Positions 45,832-55,092 of a stretch of DNA of 64,000 nucleotides are shown one piece after another. Every line of letters begins with the position of its first letter. Position 1 is the first letter of the stretch. The notes beneath the pieces were generated by a model, which saw only the letters and a program-made list of their open reading frames with translations, made no database searches and was not told the origin of the DNA. The DNA is from Mycolicibacterium duvalii (lineage in GTDB: Bacteria; Actinomycetota; Actinomycetes; Mycobacteriales; Mycobacteriaceae), in assembly GCF_010726645.1 (NCBI RefSeq), contig NZ_AP022563.1, positions 2,232,001-2,296,000 of the forward strand, written 5' to 3'. The translations under genes were made by a program, and so were the position numbers.

Positions 45832-46302
45832 ATGACCGACCAGGCTTCCCATCCGCCCGCACCGGCTCCCTCCGCTGCGTCGGTGGCGGTATCCGACAAC
45901 GCCGACATCGTCCAATCGTTTTTGTTCGCGCTCGCCGACTCGGATCTCGACACGTTCGAGTCGCTGGCGGCGCCGGATCTGCTGTGGCAGAACGTCGGCC
46001 TGCCGTCGCTGCGCGGACGCGTCCGGATCATGAAACTGCTGCGCCGCTCCGAAGGGCGCATGGGGTTCGCGGTGAAGTTCCACAGCATCGCCGCCGAGGG
46101 TGAGACGGTGTTGACCGAACGCACCGACGCCATCGTGTTCGGTCCCCTGCGGCTGCAGTTCTGGGTGTGCGGGCGGTTCGAGGTGCACGACGGCCAGATC
46201 ACGCTGTGGCGAGACTATTTCGACCTCGTCGACTGCTTGGTCAAGGCGCCGCTGCGGGCGCTCGCGGCAACGGTCTTCCCGTCGCTGCGCCCCACCTTCT
46301 AG
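45832..46302 (+). CDS. ephG: Limonene-1,2-epoxide hydrolase-family protein EphG
   Basis: This 156-residue protein has the SnoaL/LEH fold: VQSFLFALADSDLDTFESLAAPDLLWQN and a C-terminal GRFEVHDGQITLWRDYFD. The catalytic Asp-Arg-Asp arrangement of epoxide hydrolases is visible (ERTD, WVCGRFEV, WRDYFD). EphG (Rv2740) hydrolyses sterol or lipid epoxides. A TAGGCT -10-like box at 45818-45823 is 8 nt before ATG 45832, predicting a leaderless or nearly leaderless mRNA. The stop is 9 bp from the convergent pspM stop; the M. tuberculosis PE_PGRS47 and pspN genes between them are absent. Confidence 0.9.
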   Translation: MTDQASHPPAPAPSAASVAVSDNADIVQSFLFALADSDLDTFESLAAPDLLWQNVGLPSLRGRVRIMKLLRRSEGRMGFAVKFHSIAAEGETVLTERTDAIVFGPLRLQFWVCGRFEVHDGQITLWRDYFDLVDCLVKAPLRALAATVFPSLRPTF

Positions 46303-46311
46303 AACGCGGGG

Positions 46312-47130
46312 TTACGCGCCGCGGAGCCGGCCCAGCTCGTCGAAGGCCTGCGCCCAGCCGCTCAACCGGTCGGTGGCCGAGGTGAGTTGTTCGCGGTAGC
46401 GGCGCTGCGACATCGGCGAGCTGGACAATGCCCCGGAGTTGGTCGCCGAGACCAATTGGGCAGCGGCAGAGACCATCTCGGTGTACTGGCGGGCGCCGCG
46501 GTCCAGTTGCGCGGCGAACGCGGCGATCGTCGGGGCCAGGTGCGGACGCGACTGCGGGGTGGCCTTGACCGTGCGCTCCATCGAGGCCACCTCCGAAGCC
46601 GTGGCGGCCATCGTCGCCGCGGTCTGTTCGGCCGCCGCCCGGATCTCCCACAGCTCGTCAGCGGGCAGCATCCGGCCCCGTTCGAGCACGCCGAGCAGCG
46701 AGTACAACCCCCGCTGCGATTCGGCGAGCGACATCATAGGCTGGCGGGCCGCTGAACCCCAGGGCGGCAGCCGGCGCGCGGCGTTCGTGCGTGCCGGCGG
46801 TAGCGGTTCGCCACGCAGAAACCGATAGCGCAGCAGGGCCAGGGTGGCCAGGAACGCGGCGCCGACCGCGATCGGCGACGGGATGAACAGCGCCCATACC
46901 GGGGTGCTCCAGGACGCCAACAGAGCGGTGACGCCGATCCAGAACACCGACGACAGCGCGAAGAACACGCCCAACCGCAGTGCCCAACGGCGTTTGCGCA
47001 GCAGCTTGGCGCGTGGGTCGGCCACGGCGTTGAGCTTGTCGGCCAGCAGGCCCGACCACTCCGCCGCGGTGTCGATTCCGCGCTGGGTCAGCGAGCGTCC
47101 CGGATGGCGTTTGCCGGCGTGTGTAGCCAC
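46312..47130 (-). CDS. pspM: Psp envelope-stress membrane protein PspM (Rv2743c-like)
   Basis: This 272-residue protein has a basic cytoplasmic N-terminus, two adjacent transmembrane helices (about residues 52-98) and a long helical cytoplasmic C-terminus. In M. tuberculosis Rv2743c is the membrane partner that recruits PspA and dampens ClgR in the Psp response. It follows pspA after 18 bp on the same strand. The fourth gene of the M. tuberculosis operon, pspN, is missing; the operon ends here against ephG. Confidence 0.87.
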   Translation of the reverse strand: MATHAGKRHPGRSLTQRGIDTAAEWSGLLADKLNAVADPRAKLLRKRRWALRLGVFFALSSVFWIGVTALLASWSTPVWALFIPSPIAVGAAFLATLALLRYRFLRGEPLPPARTNAARRLPPWGSAARQPMMSLAESQRGLYSLLGVLERGRMLPADELWEIRAAAEQTAATMAATASEVASMERTVKATPQSRPHLAPTIAAFAAQLDRGARQYTEMVSAAAQLVSATNSGALSSSPMSQRRYREQLTSATDRLSGWAQAFDELGRLRGA

Positions 47131-47148
47131 TGTTCGGTCCTGTGCGGG

Positions 47149-47982
47149 TTACTGCGACAACGGATTTTCCGGTGCCGGATTCGGAGGGGCGGCCGGGGTG
47201 GCCGGCGTCTGACTGGGGGCGGCCTGGCCGGGGGCCGTGGTGCCGCCGGAGGGCAGCTGCTCGCCGCGCATCGACGCCCGGATCTGCTCCAGCCGGGAAT
47301 GCCCGGCCATCTGCACGCTGGCCTGCTGGACCTCCATCATGCGGCCCTGTACCGAGTTCTGCGCCAGCTCGGCCGAACCCATCGCGTTGGCGTACCGCCG
47401 CTCGATCTTGTCGCGGATCTCGTCGAGGCTGGGGGTGTTGCCGGGCGCGGCGATCTCGGTCATCGAGCGCAATGACGCACTGACCTGTTCCTGCATCTTC
47501 GCCTGCTCGAGCTGGCTGAGCAGCTTCGTGCGCTCGGCGATCTTCTGCTGCAGCACCATCGCGTTCTGCTCGACGGCCTTCTTGGCCTGCGAAGCGGCCT
47601 GCAGCGCCTGGTCATGCAGCGTCTTGAGGTCTTCGACGCTCTGCTCACCGGTGACCAGCTGCGCGGCGAACGCCTCGGCGGCGTTGTTGTACTCGGTGGC
47701 CTTGTTGGCGTCACCGGCCGCGACGGCCTGATCAGCCAGCGTCAGCGCCTGCCGCACGTTGGCCTGCAACTTCTCGATGTCGGCAAGCTGACGGTTCAGC
47801 CGCATCTCCAGCTGACGTTGATTGCCGATCACCTGGGCCGCCTGCTGGGTCAGCGCCTGATGCTGGCGCTGCGCTTCTTCGATGGCCTGCTGGATCTGCA
47901 CCTTCGGATCGGCGTATTCGTCGACCTTGGAGCTGAACAGCGCCATGAGGTACTTCCACGCCTTGACGAACGGATTGGCCAT
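47149..47982 (-). CDS. pspA: Phage shock protein A homologue (35-kDa antigen)
   Basis: This 277-residue PspA/IM30 protein is almost entirely coiled coil after an amphipathic membrane-binding N-terminus ([17 protein letters not shown]). The family core [20 protein letters not shown] follows. A Pro/Ala/Gln tail ends it. It oligomerises on stressed membranes to preserve integrity and binds ClgR. ATG 47982 was chosen by family; upstream in-frame residues run into the leader. It lies between clgR (114 bp upstream) and pspM. Confidence 0.94.
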   Translation of the reverse strand: MANPFVKAWKYLMALFSSKVDEYADPKVQIQQAIEEAQRQHQALTQQAAQVIGNQRQLEMRLNRQLADIEKLQANVRQALTLADQAVAAGDANKATEYNNAAEAFAAQLVTGEQSVEDLKTLHDQALQAASQAKKAVEQNAMVLQQKIAERTKLLSQLEQAKMQEQVSASLRSMTEIAAPGNTPSLDEIRDKIERRYANAMGSAELAQNSVQGRMMEVQQASVQMAGHSRLEQIRASMRGEQLPSGGTTAPGQAAPSQTPATPAAPPNPAPENPLSQ

Positions 47983-48095
47983 GAGTTCATTCCGCCTTCG
48001 TAGTCGGACTGCCCGCTGGGCTGAGCACGTGCACTGACCCCAACTTATCTGCTCCACACAGCTCGTCGCACCCCTGTCGGCTGCGGGTTGCCGGG

Positions 48096-48431
48096 TCAGG
48101 CCACCGCCATGGTCACCTCGTGCGGGATGACGACCTTGGTGGCGGCGTCGATGTGGGCCGCGCCGGCATCCTCGCGGGTCAGGGCGACGCGCGACTCCTC
48201 GAGCGCCATCTCGTCACCGGCCTCGGTCAGCACCCGCGACAGGGGCACCTCCAACGCGCCGCAGATGGCGCCGAGCAACTCGCTCGACGCTTCCTTTCGC
48301 CCGCGCTCGACCTCAGACAGATAACCGAGGCTGACCCGCGCGGTATCGGACACCTCGCGCAGCGTGCGGCCCTGTTCCACTCGGGCGCGCCGCAGCACGT
48401 CGCCGATCACCTCGCGCAGCAGTGAAGTCAT
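48096..48431 (-). CDS. clgR: Transcriptional regulator ClgR
   Basis: This 111-residue regulator has a Cro/CI-type helix-turn-helix ([18 protein letters not shown], with [17 protein letters not shown] as recognition helix) and an acidic C-terminus. In mycobacteria ClgR activates clp protease and psp genes upon envelope stress and is itself under SigE. The AAGGAG ribosome site 8 nt before ATG 48431 fixes the start; a SigE-type promoter is about 55 bp upstream. Genes pspA and pspM follow on the same strand. Confidence 0.95.
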   Translation of the reverse strand: MTSLLREVIGDVLRRARVEQGRTLREVSDTARVSLGYLSEVERGRKEASSELLGAICGALEVPLSRVLTEAGDEMALEESRVALTREDAGAAHIDAATKVVIPHEVTMAVA

Positions 48432-48485
48432 CGCGCACTCCTTGTCTGTGGATCCGACGGGGGGTTCTCGTGCCTCAAGAATCCC

Positions 48486-48513
48486 AACGCGCGGCGGTGC
48501 GGTGATGGTTCCC
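48486..48513 (-). promoter_or_regulatory. SigE-type promoter of the clgR-psp operon
   Basis: Minus-strand GGGAAC (48513-48508), 18 bp, CGTT (48489-48486) matches the SigE/SigH class. The predicted leader is about 45 nt. Confidence 0.7.
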
Positions 48514-48521
48514 GGTACGCG

Positions 48522-49016
48522 TCAGCGTTCTGCCAGCGCTGCGCGCAGCATCCGGATCGCGGCCTGCGCGGCCGCCACCCGGATGTCCCAGCGGCTGCCG
48601 TGCAGCCGCAGGTGCTCCACGGTGGTCTCCACCGGGCCCGCCACGCCGAGGTAGACGGTGCCGACCGGATGTCCGCCGTGCGGTTCGGGCCCGGCCACGC
48701 CGGTCAGGCCGACACCCCAGGTCGCGCCGCAGCGCTGCATCGCGCCGACGGCCAGGGCCCGTGCGGTCGGCTCCGCGACGGGGCCGACCTCGTCGAGCAG
48801 GCTGGCGGGGACCCCGGCCAGGGCGATCTTGGTCTCGACCGTGTAGGTCACGAGGCCGCCGCGCAGCACCACGCTGGCGCCCGGCACTCCGGCCAGCGTC
48901 GCCGACAGCAGCCCGGCGGTCAGAGATTCGGCCGTCGCGACGGTCTGCCGGCGAACCGTCAGATCGGCGACCAGGGCGCGCGCGTCGTCAGTGACCAGCG
49001 GATCGTCCACGCGCAT
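48522..49016 (-). CDS. CinA C-terminal-domain amidohydrolase-like protein
   Basis: This 164-residue protein consists only of the CinA C-terminal (PncC-type nicotinamide-nucleotide amidohydrolase) domain: TVATAESLTAGLLSATLAGVPGAS, the VGLTGVAGPEPHGG glycine-rich loop and VGTVYLGVAGP. It may deamidate NMN in the pyridine-nucleotide salvage cycle, by family. The 5' end overlaps the pgsA3 3' end by 29 bp, giving coupling. It lies between clgR and pgsA3, where M. tuberculosis has none as I recall. Confidence 0.87.
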   Translation of the reverse strand: MRVDDPLVTDDARALVADLTVRRQTVATAESLTAGLLSATLAGVPGASVVLRGGLVTYTVETKIALAGVPASLLDEVGPVAEPTARALAVGAMQRCGATWGVGLTGVAGPEPHGGHPVGTVYLGVAGPVETTVEHLRLHGSRWDIRVAAAQAAIRMLRAALAER

Positions 49017-49590
49017 CCCGCCGAGCAGAGACGAAATAGTCCACGCCGGTGAGCACGGTCAGTACGACCGCCACCAGCATGATCACCCAGGCGCCGGTCA
49101 GCCAGGCACCGGACAGGGGCAGCACGAACAGCCCGATCGCCACCGCCTGCACCAGGGTCTTGAGCTTGCCGCCGCGGCTGGCCGGGATGACCCCGCGGCG
49201 CAGCACGACGAAGCGCAGCGCGGTCACCCCGAGTTCCCGGACCAGAATCACTGCGGTCACCCACCAGGGCAGGTCGCCGAGCATCGACAGCCCGATCAGT
49301 GCGGCGCCGATGAGCGCCTTGTCGGCCAGCGGGTCGGCCAGCGCGCCGAACTCGGTGACCATGCCGTAGCTGCGCGCCAGCGCGCCGTCGAGGTGGTCGG
49401 TGACCACGGCAGTGACGAAAACGACGAATGCGGTTACCCGCCAGGCTGTTTCATGACCATCACCGGCGAACAACGCGAGCAGGAAGACCGGAACGAGCAC
49501 GAACCGTACACCGGTCAGCGCGTTGGCGAGGTTCGCCACCCGAGCGCGAGGGACCACCGGATCGGTATGTGGTTGGCCCGGCACCGACAC
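48988..49590 (-). CDS. pgsA3: CDP-diacylglycerol-glycerol-3-phosphate phosphatidyltransferase PgsA3
   Basis: This roughly 200-residue membrane enzyme of the CDP-alcohol phosphatidyltransferase family makes phosphatidylglycerol phosphate (or a related phospholipid). The signature D-G-A-A-R...G...D...D motif is visible as DHLDGALARSYGMVTEFGALADPLAD, split here by short gaps, with five to six helices. The GTG at 49590 (MSVPGQPH) was chosen; GTG 49584 is two codons inside, and the M. tuberculosis protein may start slightly upstream. It is divergent from argA and overlaps the CinA-like gene. Confidence 0.9.
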   Translation of the reverse strand: MSVPGQPHTDPVVPRARVANLANALTGVRFVLVPVFLLALFAGDGHETAWRVTAFVVFVTAVVTDHLDGALARSYGMVTEFGALADPLADKALIGAALIGLSMLGDLPWWVTAVILVRELGVTALRFVVLRRGVIPASRGGKLKTLVQAVAIGLFVLPLSGAWLTGAWVIMLVAVVLTVLTGVDYFVSARRDARGRSAGH

Positions 49591-49613
49591 AGAATACTGG
49601 TTGCCGATACCGA

Positions 49614-49619
49614 TACCCT
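49614..49619 (+). promoter_or_regulatory. -10 box of the leaderless argA promoter
   Basis: TACCCT lies 7 nt before GTG 49627. Confidence 0.5.
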
Positions 49620-49626
49620 TCGGTGT

Positions 49627-50148
49627 GTGAGCGTAGCTGGGGACGCAACAGCCGACGGTGTCGTCGTGCGCCGCGCCCGCACCACCGATGTGCCCGCCGT
49701 CAAAGCCCTCGTCGACATCTATGCCGGCAAGATCCTGCTCGAGAAAAACCTGGTGACGCTGTATGAGTCCGTCCAGGAGTTCTGGGTCGCCGAGGACGCC
49801 GGCGAGGTGATCGGTTGCGGCGCGCTGCACGTGCTCTGGTCCGACCTCGGCGAGGTACGCACCGTCGCCGTGCACCCGAAGGCACGCGGCCGCGGGGTGG
49901 GCCACGCGATCGTCGAACAGCTGCTGGCGGTGGCGACCGAACTGCACCTGCGACGCATCTTCGTGCTGACCTTCGAGGTGGAGTTCTTCACTCGCCACGG
50001 CTTCGTCGAGATCGACGGCACACCGGTGACCGCAGAGGTCTACGAGGAGATGTGCCGCTCCTATGACACCGGCGTCGCCGAGTTCCTCGACCTCTCCTAT
50101 GTCAAACCCAACATCCTGGGCAACACCCGGATGCTGCTCACCCTCTGA
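49627..50148 (+). CDS. argA: N-acetylglutamate synthase (single GNAT domain)
   Basis: This 173-residue enzyme acetylates glutamate, the first step of arginine synthesis. It is the short GNAT-only type seen in M. tuberculosis Rv2747 (174 residues): LGEVRTVAVHPKARGRGVGHAIVEQLL provides the acetyl-CoA-binding segment (split by gaps) and FFTRHGF follows. GTG 49627 is fixed by the TACCCT box 7 nt upstream; longer frames from 48991 are rejected. It is divergent from pgsA3 and convergent with ftsK. Confidence 0.94.
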   Translation: MSVAGDATADGVVVRRARTTDVPAVKALVDIYAGKILLEKNLVTLYESVQEFWVAEDAGEVIGCGALHVLWSDLGEVRTVAVHPKARGRGVGHAIVEQLLAVATELHLRRIFVLTFEVEFFTRHGFVEIDGTPVTAEVYEEMCRSYDTGVAEFLDLSYVKPNILGNTRMLLTL

Positions 50149-50168
50149 CGCCGGCGGGGCGCATCGCG

Positions 50169-52721
50169 TCAGAAGTCGGGTTCGTCCTCCGCTGCGGCGC
50201 CCGATGCGTCTGAGCCGCCGCGGATCAGCGCCAGCGTGCCCGCCAATTCGTCGGGCTTGACCAGCACCTCGCGCGCCTTGGATCCCTCCGACGGCCCGAC
50301 GATCCCGCGGGTCTCCATCAGATCCATCAGCCGGCCCGCCTTGGCGAAGCCGACGCGCAGTTTGCGCTGCAGCATCGAGGTGGACCCGAACTGGCTCGAC
50401 ACCACCAGCTCGACGGCTTGCAGGAACACATCCATGTCGTCGCCGATGTCGGGGTCGACGTCCTTGCGTTCGCCGGCCTTGACCGCGGTCACCCCCTCGA
50501 CGAACTCGGGCTCGGCCTGATCCTTGGTCGCGTTGACGACCGCCTGGATCTCCTCGTCGGTGATGAACGCGCCCTGCAGGCGGATCGGCTTGCCCGCCCC
50601 CATCGGCAGGAACAGCCCGTCGCCCATTCCGATCAGCTTCTCGGCGCCGGGCTGGTCGAGGATGACGCGGCTGTCGGTCAGCGACGACGTCGCGAACGCC
50701 AGCCGCGACGGCACGTTCGTCTTGATCAGACCGGTCACCACGTCCACCGACGGGCGCTGGGTGGCCAGCACCAGGTGGATGCCCGCCGCCCGCGCCTTCT
50801 GGGTGATCCGCACGATGGCGTCCTCGACGTCGCGCGGCGCGGTCATCATCAGATCGGCGAGCTCGTCGACGATCGCCAGGATGTACGGGTAGGGCTTGTA
50901 TTCGCGGTTGCTGCCCAGCGGCGCGGTGATTTCCCCGCTGCGCACCTTCTCGTTGAACACGTCGATGTGCCGCACCCGCGAGGCCTGCATGTCCTGGTAG
51001 CGCTGCTCCATCTCCTCGACCAGCCAGGCCAGCGCGGCGGCGGCCTTCTTGGGCTCGGTGATGATCGGCGTGATCAGGTGCGGGATGCCCTCGTAGGGGG
51101 TCAGTTCGACCATCTTCGGGTCGATCAGGATCATCCTGACCTCTTCGGGTGTGGCGCGGGCCAGCAGCGACACCAGCATCGAGTTCACGAAGCTGGATTT
51201 GCCAGAGCCGGTCGAACCCGCCACCAGCAGGTGCGGCATCTTGGCGAGGTTGGCCGAGATGAAGTCGCCCTCGATGTCCTTGCCCAGCCCGATCACCAGC
51301 GGGTGGTGGTCGCGCCGGGTCCCCGGCGCAGTCAGCACGTCGGCCAACCGCACCATCTCCCGGTCGGTGTTGGGCACCTCGATACCGACCGCGGACTTGC
51401 CCGGGATCGGCGCCAGCATGCGCACGCTCTCGGTGGCCACCGCGTAGGCGATGTTGCGGTGCAGCGCGGTGATCTTCTCCACCTTGACGCCGGGTCCCAG
51501 CTCGACCTCGTAGCGGGTGACCGTCGGGCCGCGGGTGCAGCCGGTCACGGCGGCGTCCACCTTGAACTGCTGCAGCACCGAGGTGATGCTGTCGGTCATC
51601 TGCTGGTTGGCCGAGGTGAGTCGCTTGGGCGGCTCACCGGCGATCAACAGGTCCAGTGACGGCAGGGTGTAGGGGCCCTCGACGACGCGGTCGAGGGTGA
51701 GATCGGGTTCCTTGCGGGCCTTCTTGCGCGTGCGCGGCGCCGGAGGCTCGCTGACCGCGGGGACGTCCTCGTCGAGCGGGTAGTTGTCCATCGGCGATCC
51801 CGCCGGCGCGATCAGGGGCTCGGTCGGCTGAGACGCCGACGGCCACGCCTGGGCGGCGTCACGGGGGTCGGCGTCGTAGTAGCCGTCCGAGAAGTCGTCG
51901 ACGCCCCCGCTCGCCGAGTCGAGATCACCGGCGTGGTGGTCATCGCTCTCGTCGTAGTCGTAGTCGTCGTGGTCGTCGTAATCACCGCGCCAACGCGTGC
52001 TGAACATGTCCCGCAATGTCTCGGGCACCTCGCGGATGGTGGTGCCGGTCAGCAGCAGCAGTCCGAAGACGGCGGCCATGAACAGCAGCGGCGCGGCGAT
52101 CCACGCGGTGACGCCGTCGGACAGCGGACCGCCGATGGCGAATCCGACGAACCCCGCGGCGTCGCGGCGCGCTCCAGGTTCCATCGGCGAGCCGGCCCAC
52201 AGGTGCCACAACCCCAGTACCGGCAGCGCGATCATCGTGGCGCCCAGGATCAGGCGCGGGCGGGTGTCGGGATCGGGTTCGGAGCGCATCAACACAATCC
52301 CGAGCGCCGCGAGCAGGACCGGGACCAGCACCACCGCCGAGCCGATCAGCACCCGGATCGACGAGTCGATCCACGCGCCCACCGGACCGGCGGCGTCGTA
52401 CCAGGAACTGGCGGCAATCACCACGGCCAGCCCCAGCATCGCCAGGGCCAGCCCGTCGCGCCGGTGGGCGGGCTCCAAGTCGCGCGCCCGGCCCACTGAG
52501 CGCGCGGTGCTCCCCGCTCCGCGCGCCAGCATCAGCCAGCCGGCGCGGACACCGCGGCCGACGGCCGTGCCGGCCGCCGAGACCACCGACGGGTTGCGAC
52601 GCGGCGGCTTACGGCGCGACGCGGCCGGTCGCGCCGGACGGCGTTCCCGGCCCCTGCCTCCTGAACCGGCCTTTGACCTGGTCGAACGGGCAGGTGAGCG
52701 GGCCGTGGTCTTACTAGCCAT
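50169..52721 (-). CDS. ftsK: DNA translocase FtsK
   Basis: FtsK pumps chromosomal DNA through the closing septum. The 850-residue protein has a basic N-terminus, four transmembrane helices (about residues 85-260), an acidic Asp/Tyr-rich linker (about 260-370), and a motor with Walker [10 protein letters not shown], Walker [14 protein letters not shown] and conserved [15 protein letters not shown]-terminal gamma winged helix ([21 protein letters not shown]) reads the polar KOPS motifs. ATG 52721 (MASKTTAR) matches the family; the frame stays open upstream. It ends 20 bp after the argA stop. Confidence 0.96.
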   Translation of the reverse strand: MASKTTARSPARSTRSKAGSGGRGRERRPARPAASRRKPPRRNPSVVSAAGTAVGRGVRAGWLMLARGAGSTARSVGRARDLEPAHRRDGLALAMLGLAVVIAASSWYDAAGPVGAWIDSSIRVLIGSAVVLVPVLLAALGIVLMRSEPDPDTRPRLILGATMIALPVLGLWHLWAGSPMEPGARRDAAGFVGFAIGGPLSDGVTAWIAAPLLFMAAVFGLLLLTGTTIREVPETLRDMFSTRWRGDYDDHDDYDYDESDDHHAGDLDSASGGVDDFSDGYYDADPRDAAQAWPSASQPTEPLIAPAGSPMDNYPLDEDVPAVSEPPAPRTRKKARKEPDLTLDRVVEGPYTLPSLDLLIAGEPPKRLTSANQQMTDSITSVLQQFKVDAAVTGCTRGPTVTRYEVELGPGVKVEKITALHRNIAYAVATESVRMLAPIPGKSAVGIEVPNTDREMVRLADVLTAPGTRRDHHPLVIGLGKDIEGDFISANLAKMPHLLVAGSTGSGKSSFVNSMLVSLLARATPEEVRMILIDPKMVELTPYEGIPHLITPIITEPKKAAAALAWLVEEMEQRYQDMQASRVRHIDVFNEKVRSGEITAPLGSNREYKPYPYILAIVDELADLMMTAPRDVEDAIVRITQKARAAGIHLVLATQRPSVDVVTGLIKTNVPSRLAFATSSLTDSRVILDQPGAEKLIGMGDGLFLPMGAGKPIRLQGAFITDEEIQAVVNATKDQAEPEFVEGVTAVKAGERKDVDPDIGDDMDVFLQAVELVVSSQFGSTSMLQRKLRVGFAKAGRLMDLMETRGIVGPSEGSKAREVLVKPDELAGTLALIRGGSDASGAAAEDEPDF

Positions 52722-52903
52722 GCCCGTCAGCCTAGTCGCAACTACCTCAGATGCACCATCAGCCTCAGTAGTCACAAATCGGTGTCGAGCCGGTGTCGGA
52801 ACGACACCCTCGCCGCGCTGTCGGGAGCAGACAGTACGGTGTGATCTGTTCACTCACGTTCACTGCCTCTCCCCCATCCGCTCTAGCTCAATGAGGAGCC
52901 GCC

Positions 52904-53218
52904 ATGCCCGTCGTCGTCGTCGCCTCCATGAAGGCCAAACCCGAATCCGTCGACATCGTCCGGGACGCCTGCACGCAGGCCATCGAGGCCGTGCACAGCG
53001 AGCCCGGCTGCCAGCTCTACGCGCTGCACGAGGCCGACGGCACGTTCGTCTTCGTCGAGCAGTGGGCCGATGCCGACGCGCTGCAAGCGCACAGCACCGC
53101 GCCTGCGATCGCCACGCTGTTCGGCACCGTCGGTGAGCACCTCGACGGCGCACCCGATATCAAGATGCTGCAGCCGGTGGTGGCCGGCGACCCCGCCAAG
53201 GGCCAGTTGCGGCCGTAG
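52904..53218 (+). CDS. Antibiotic biosynthesis monooxygenase-fold protein (Rv2749-like)
   Basis: This 104-residue dimeric alpha+beta-barrel (ABM) protein has the pattern [44 protein letters not shown] and a C-terminal [13 protein letters not shown] proteins include YgiN-like quinol monooxygenases and small-molecule oxygenases; the substrate is unknown. ATG 52904 follows GAGGAG. It is followed after 11 bp by an SDR gene, so the two probably cooperate. The 182-bp gap to ftsK holds divergent promoters. Confidence 0.87.
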   Translation: MPVVVVASMKAKPESVDIVRDACTQAIEAVHSEPGCQLYALHEADGTFVFVEQWADADALQAHSTAPAIATLFGTVGEHLDGAPDIKMLQPVVAGDPAKGQLRP

Positions 53219-53229
53219 TCTCTGCATCC

Positions 53230-54051
53230 ATGGGTGAGCTCTCAGGCAAGGTCGCGTTCATCACGGGCGCGGCCCGAGGTCAGGGTCGGGCGCATGCGGT
53301 GAAGTTGGCCTCCGAGGGCGCCGACATCATCGCGCTGGACCTGTGCGCGCAGATCGACTCGGTGCCCTATCCGCTGGCCACCCCCGACGACCTGGCCGAG
53401 ACGGTCAAGCTGGTCGAGGACACCGGCGCGCGCATCGTCGCCCACCAGGCCGACGTCCGTGATCGCGACGCGGTCAAGGACGTGGTGCGCGACGGCACGG
53501 CCAAGCTCGGCGACCGCCTCGACATCGTGGTCGCCAACGCCGGCATCGCGCCGATGGCCGCGTCCGACGCCTGGCAGGACGTGCTCGACGTTAACCTCAC
53601 CGGGGTCTACCACACCGTCGATGTGGCGATGAAGCCGATGATGAAGTTCGGCAACGGTGGTGCGATCGTGCTGACCAGTTCGGTGGCCGGCCTGGTCGGT
53701 CTGGGTTCCCCGGTGGCCGGCTCGGTCGGTTACGTCGCCGCCAAGCACGGCATCGTCGGGCTGATGCGGGTCTATGCCAACTTCCTGGCCTCGCACAGCA
53801 TTCGGGTGAACTCCGTGCACCCGGCCGGGGTCAACACCCCGATGATCGACAACGAGTTCACCCGGTCCTGGCTCGAAGGCGCGGCGCAGGAGCAGCAACT
53901 CGGCGGGCCGGACATGAGCAACGCGCTCCCGGTGCAGGCGCTGGAGGTCGAGGACATCGCCAACGCGGTGTTCTGGCTGGTCTCCGATGCCGCACGCTAC
54001 GTCACCGGGGTCACCTTGCCGGTCGACGCGGGTTTCGTGAACAAACTGTGA
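53230..54051 (+). CDS. Mycofactocin-type short-chain dehydrogenase (Rv2750-like)
   Basis: This 273-residue SDR has the cofactor loop [11 protein letters not shown] (residues 12-22), NAG (residue about 101), catalytic Ser in TSSVAGLVG and YVAAKHG. Between strands 2 and 3 is an insertion ([23 protein letters not shown]) characteristic of the SDRs that keep NAD bound and are re-oxidised by mycofactocin. The substrate is probably an alcohol or steroid; this is inference. It starts 11 bp after the ABM gene and is followed 4 bp later by a methyltransferase gene. Confidence 0.9.
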   Translation: MGELSGKVAFITGAARGQGRAHAVKLASEGADIIALDLCAQIDSVPYPLATPDDLAETVKLVEDTGARIVAHQADVRDRDAVKDVVRDGTAKLGDRLDIVVANAGIAPMAASDAWQDVLDVNLTGVYHTVDVAMKPMMKFGNGGAIVLTSSVAGLVGLGSPVAGSVGYVAAKHGIVGLMRVYANFLASHSIRVNSVHPAGVNTPMIDNEFTRSWLEGAAQEQQLGGPDMSNALPVQALEVEDIANAVFWLVSDAARYVTGVTLPVDAGFVNKL

Positions 54052-54055
54052 GTCG

Positions 54056-54931
54056 ATGACCGGATCGCGAGACGCGGCGGCGCGCACGGCAGTGGGGCCC
54101 ATGACGCTGGCGGCCATCGAGCACCACGAGCCGCCGGCCCGGCGCCTGGTCGATGACGACTTGGCCGAATCGTTTCTTCCCGGCCGGGCCCGGATGCTGG
54201 TGCGGCTGGCGCGCGCCGGGTGGCTGCGGCGCGCGGTGCGGTCGGCCTCGGAGCGTGCGGCCCCGGGAGTGGCCACCAGTATCGCGTGCCGCAAACGTTT
54301 CATCGATGAGCGGCTGTCGGATCCGCTCAACGAGACCGATGCCGTGATCGTGCTCGGCGCGGGCCTGGACACCCGCGGGTGCCGCATCGCCCGCCACGGT
54401 GATCTGCCGGTCTTCGAAGTGGACCGACCCGAGGTCATGGAACACAAGGCGACGGTGCTGCGCCGGGTGACCGGTGCGGTGCCCGCGTCGATACACCTGC
54501 TGGGCCTCGATTTCGAGAACGACGACCTGATAAGCGCGCTGACGTCGCACGGCTACCGACCTGACCAGCGCGCTTTCGTCATCTGGGAGGGCGTGACGCA
54601 ATACCTCAGCGCCGAGGCGGTGGCCGCGACGCTCGACGCGCTGCGCCCGTTGGCGCCCGGCAGCCGGCTGGCGTTCTCCTATGTCCGCCAGGACTTCATC
54701 GACGGCACGAACCGCTACGGTGCGGAGGCGCTCTACCGCCGCTTCCGTCAGCGCACCGAGCTCTGGAAGTCGGGCCTGGTGCCCGAAGAGGTCGGTGACA
54801 TGCTGGCCGAGTACGGATGGCGGCTCAGCGAGCAGGTCGGTCCCAGCTACTACCGCGACACCTATATCCGGCCCACCGGCCGCACGCTGAGCGCGTCCGC
54901 GATCGAGTGGACCGTGCTCGCGGAGCGCTGA
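54056..54931 (+). CDS. LCM-type SAM-dependent methyltransferase (Rv2751-like)
   Basis: This 291-residue member of the large mycobacterial leucine-carboxyl-methyltransferase-like family (TIGR00027-type) has AVIVLGAGLDTRGCRIARH (about residues 97-115), the FEVDRPEVMEHKA motif and FVIWEGVTQYLSAEAV. Substrates of the family are unknown. ATG 54056 lies 4 bp after the SDR stop, so it belongs to a three-gene operon (ABM, SDR, methyltransferase), as Rv2749-Rv2751. Confidence 0.87.
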   Translation: MTGSRDAAARTAVGPMTLAAIEHHEPPARRLVDDDLAESFLPGRARMLVRLARAGWLRRAVRSASERAAPGVATSIACRKRFIDERLSDPLNETDAVIVLGAGLDTRGCRIARHGDLPVFEVDRPEVMEHKATVLRRVTGAVPASIHLLGLDFENDDLISALTSHGYRPDQRAFVIWEGVTQYLSAEAVAATLDALRPLAPGSRLAFSYVRQDFIDGTNRYGAEALYRRFRQRTELWKSGLVPEEVGDMLAEYGWRLSEQVGPSYYRDTYIRPTGRTLSASAIEWTVLAER

Positions 54932-54978
54932 CGGCGACCGGTGACCGTCGTTCGGCGTGAACGCTCGCGTCAATATCG

Positions 54979-54984
54979 TAGGCT
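54979..54984 (+). promoter_or_regulatory. -10 box upstream of the response regulator gene
   Basis: TAGGCT lies 109 nt before ATG 55093 and predicts a leader of about 100 nt. Confidence 0.4.
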
Positions 54985-55092
54985 GGGATCGGCGGCCGGG
55001 TGATCCACGACACACTCGGCACGATCAGGTTTTGCGAGCACGCCGTCCACCGGGGGTTACGTCATGGGCGCACTGGGCGAGGGCACGGAACC

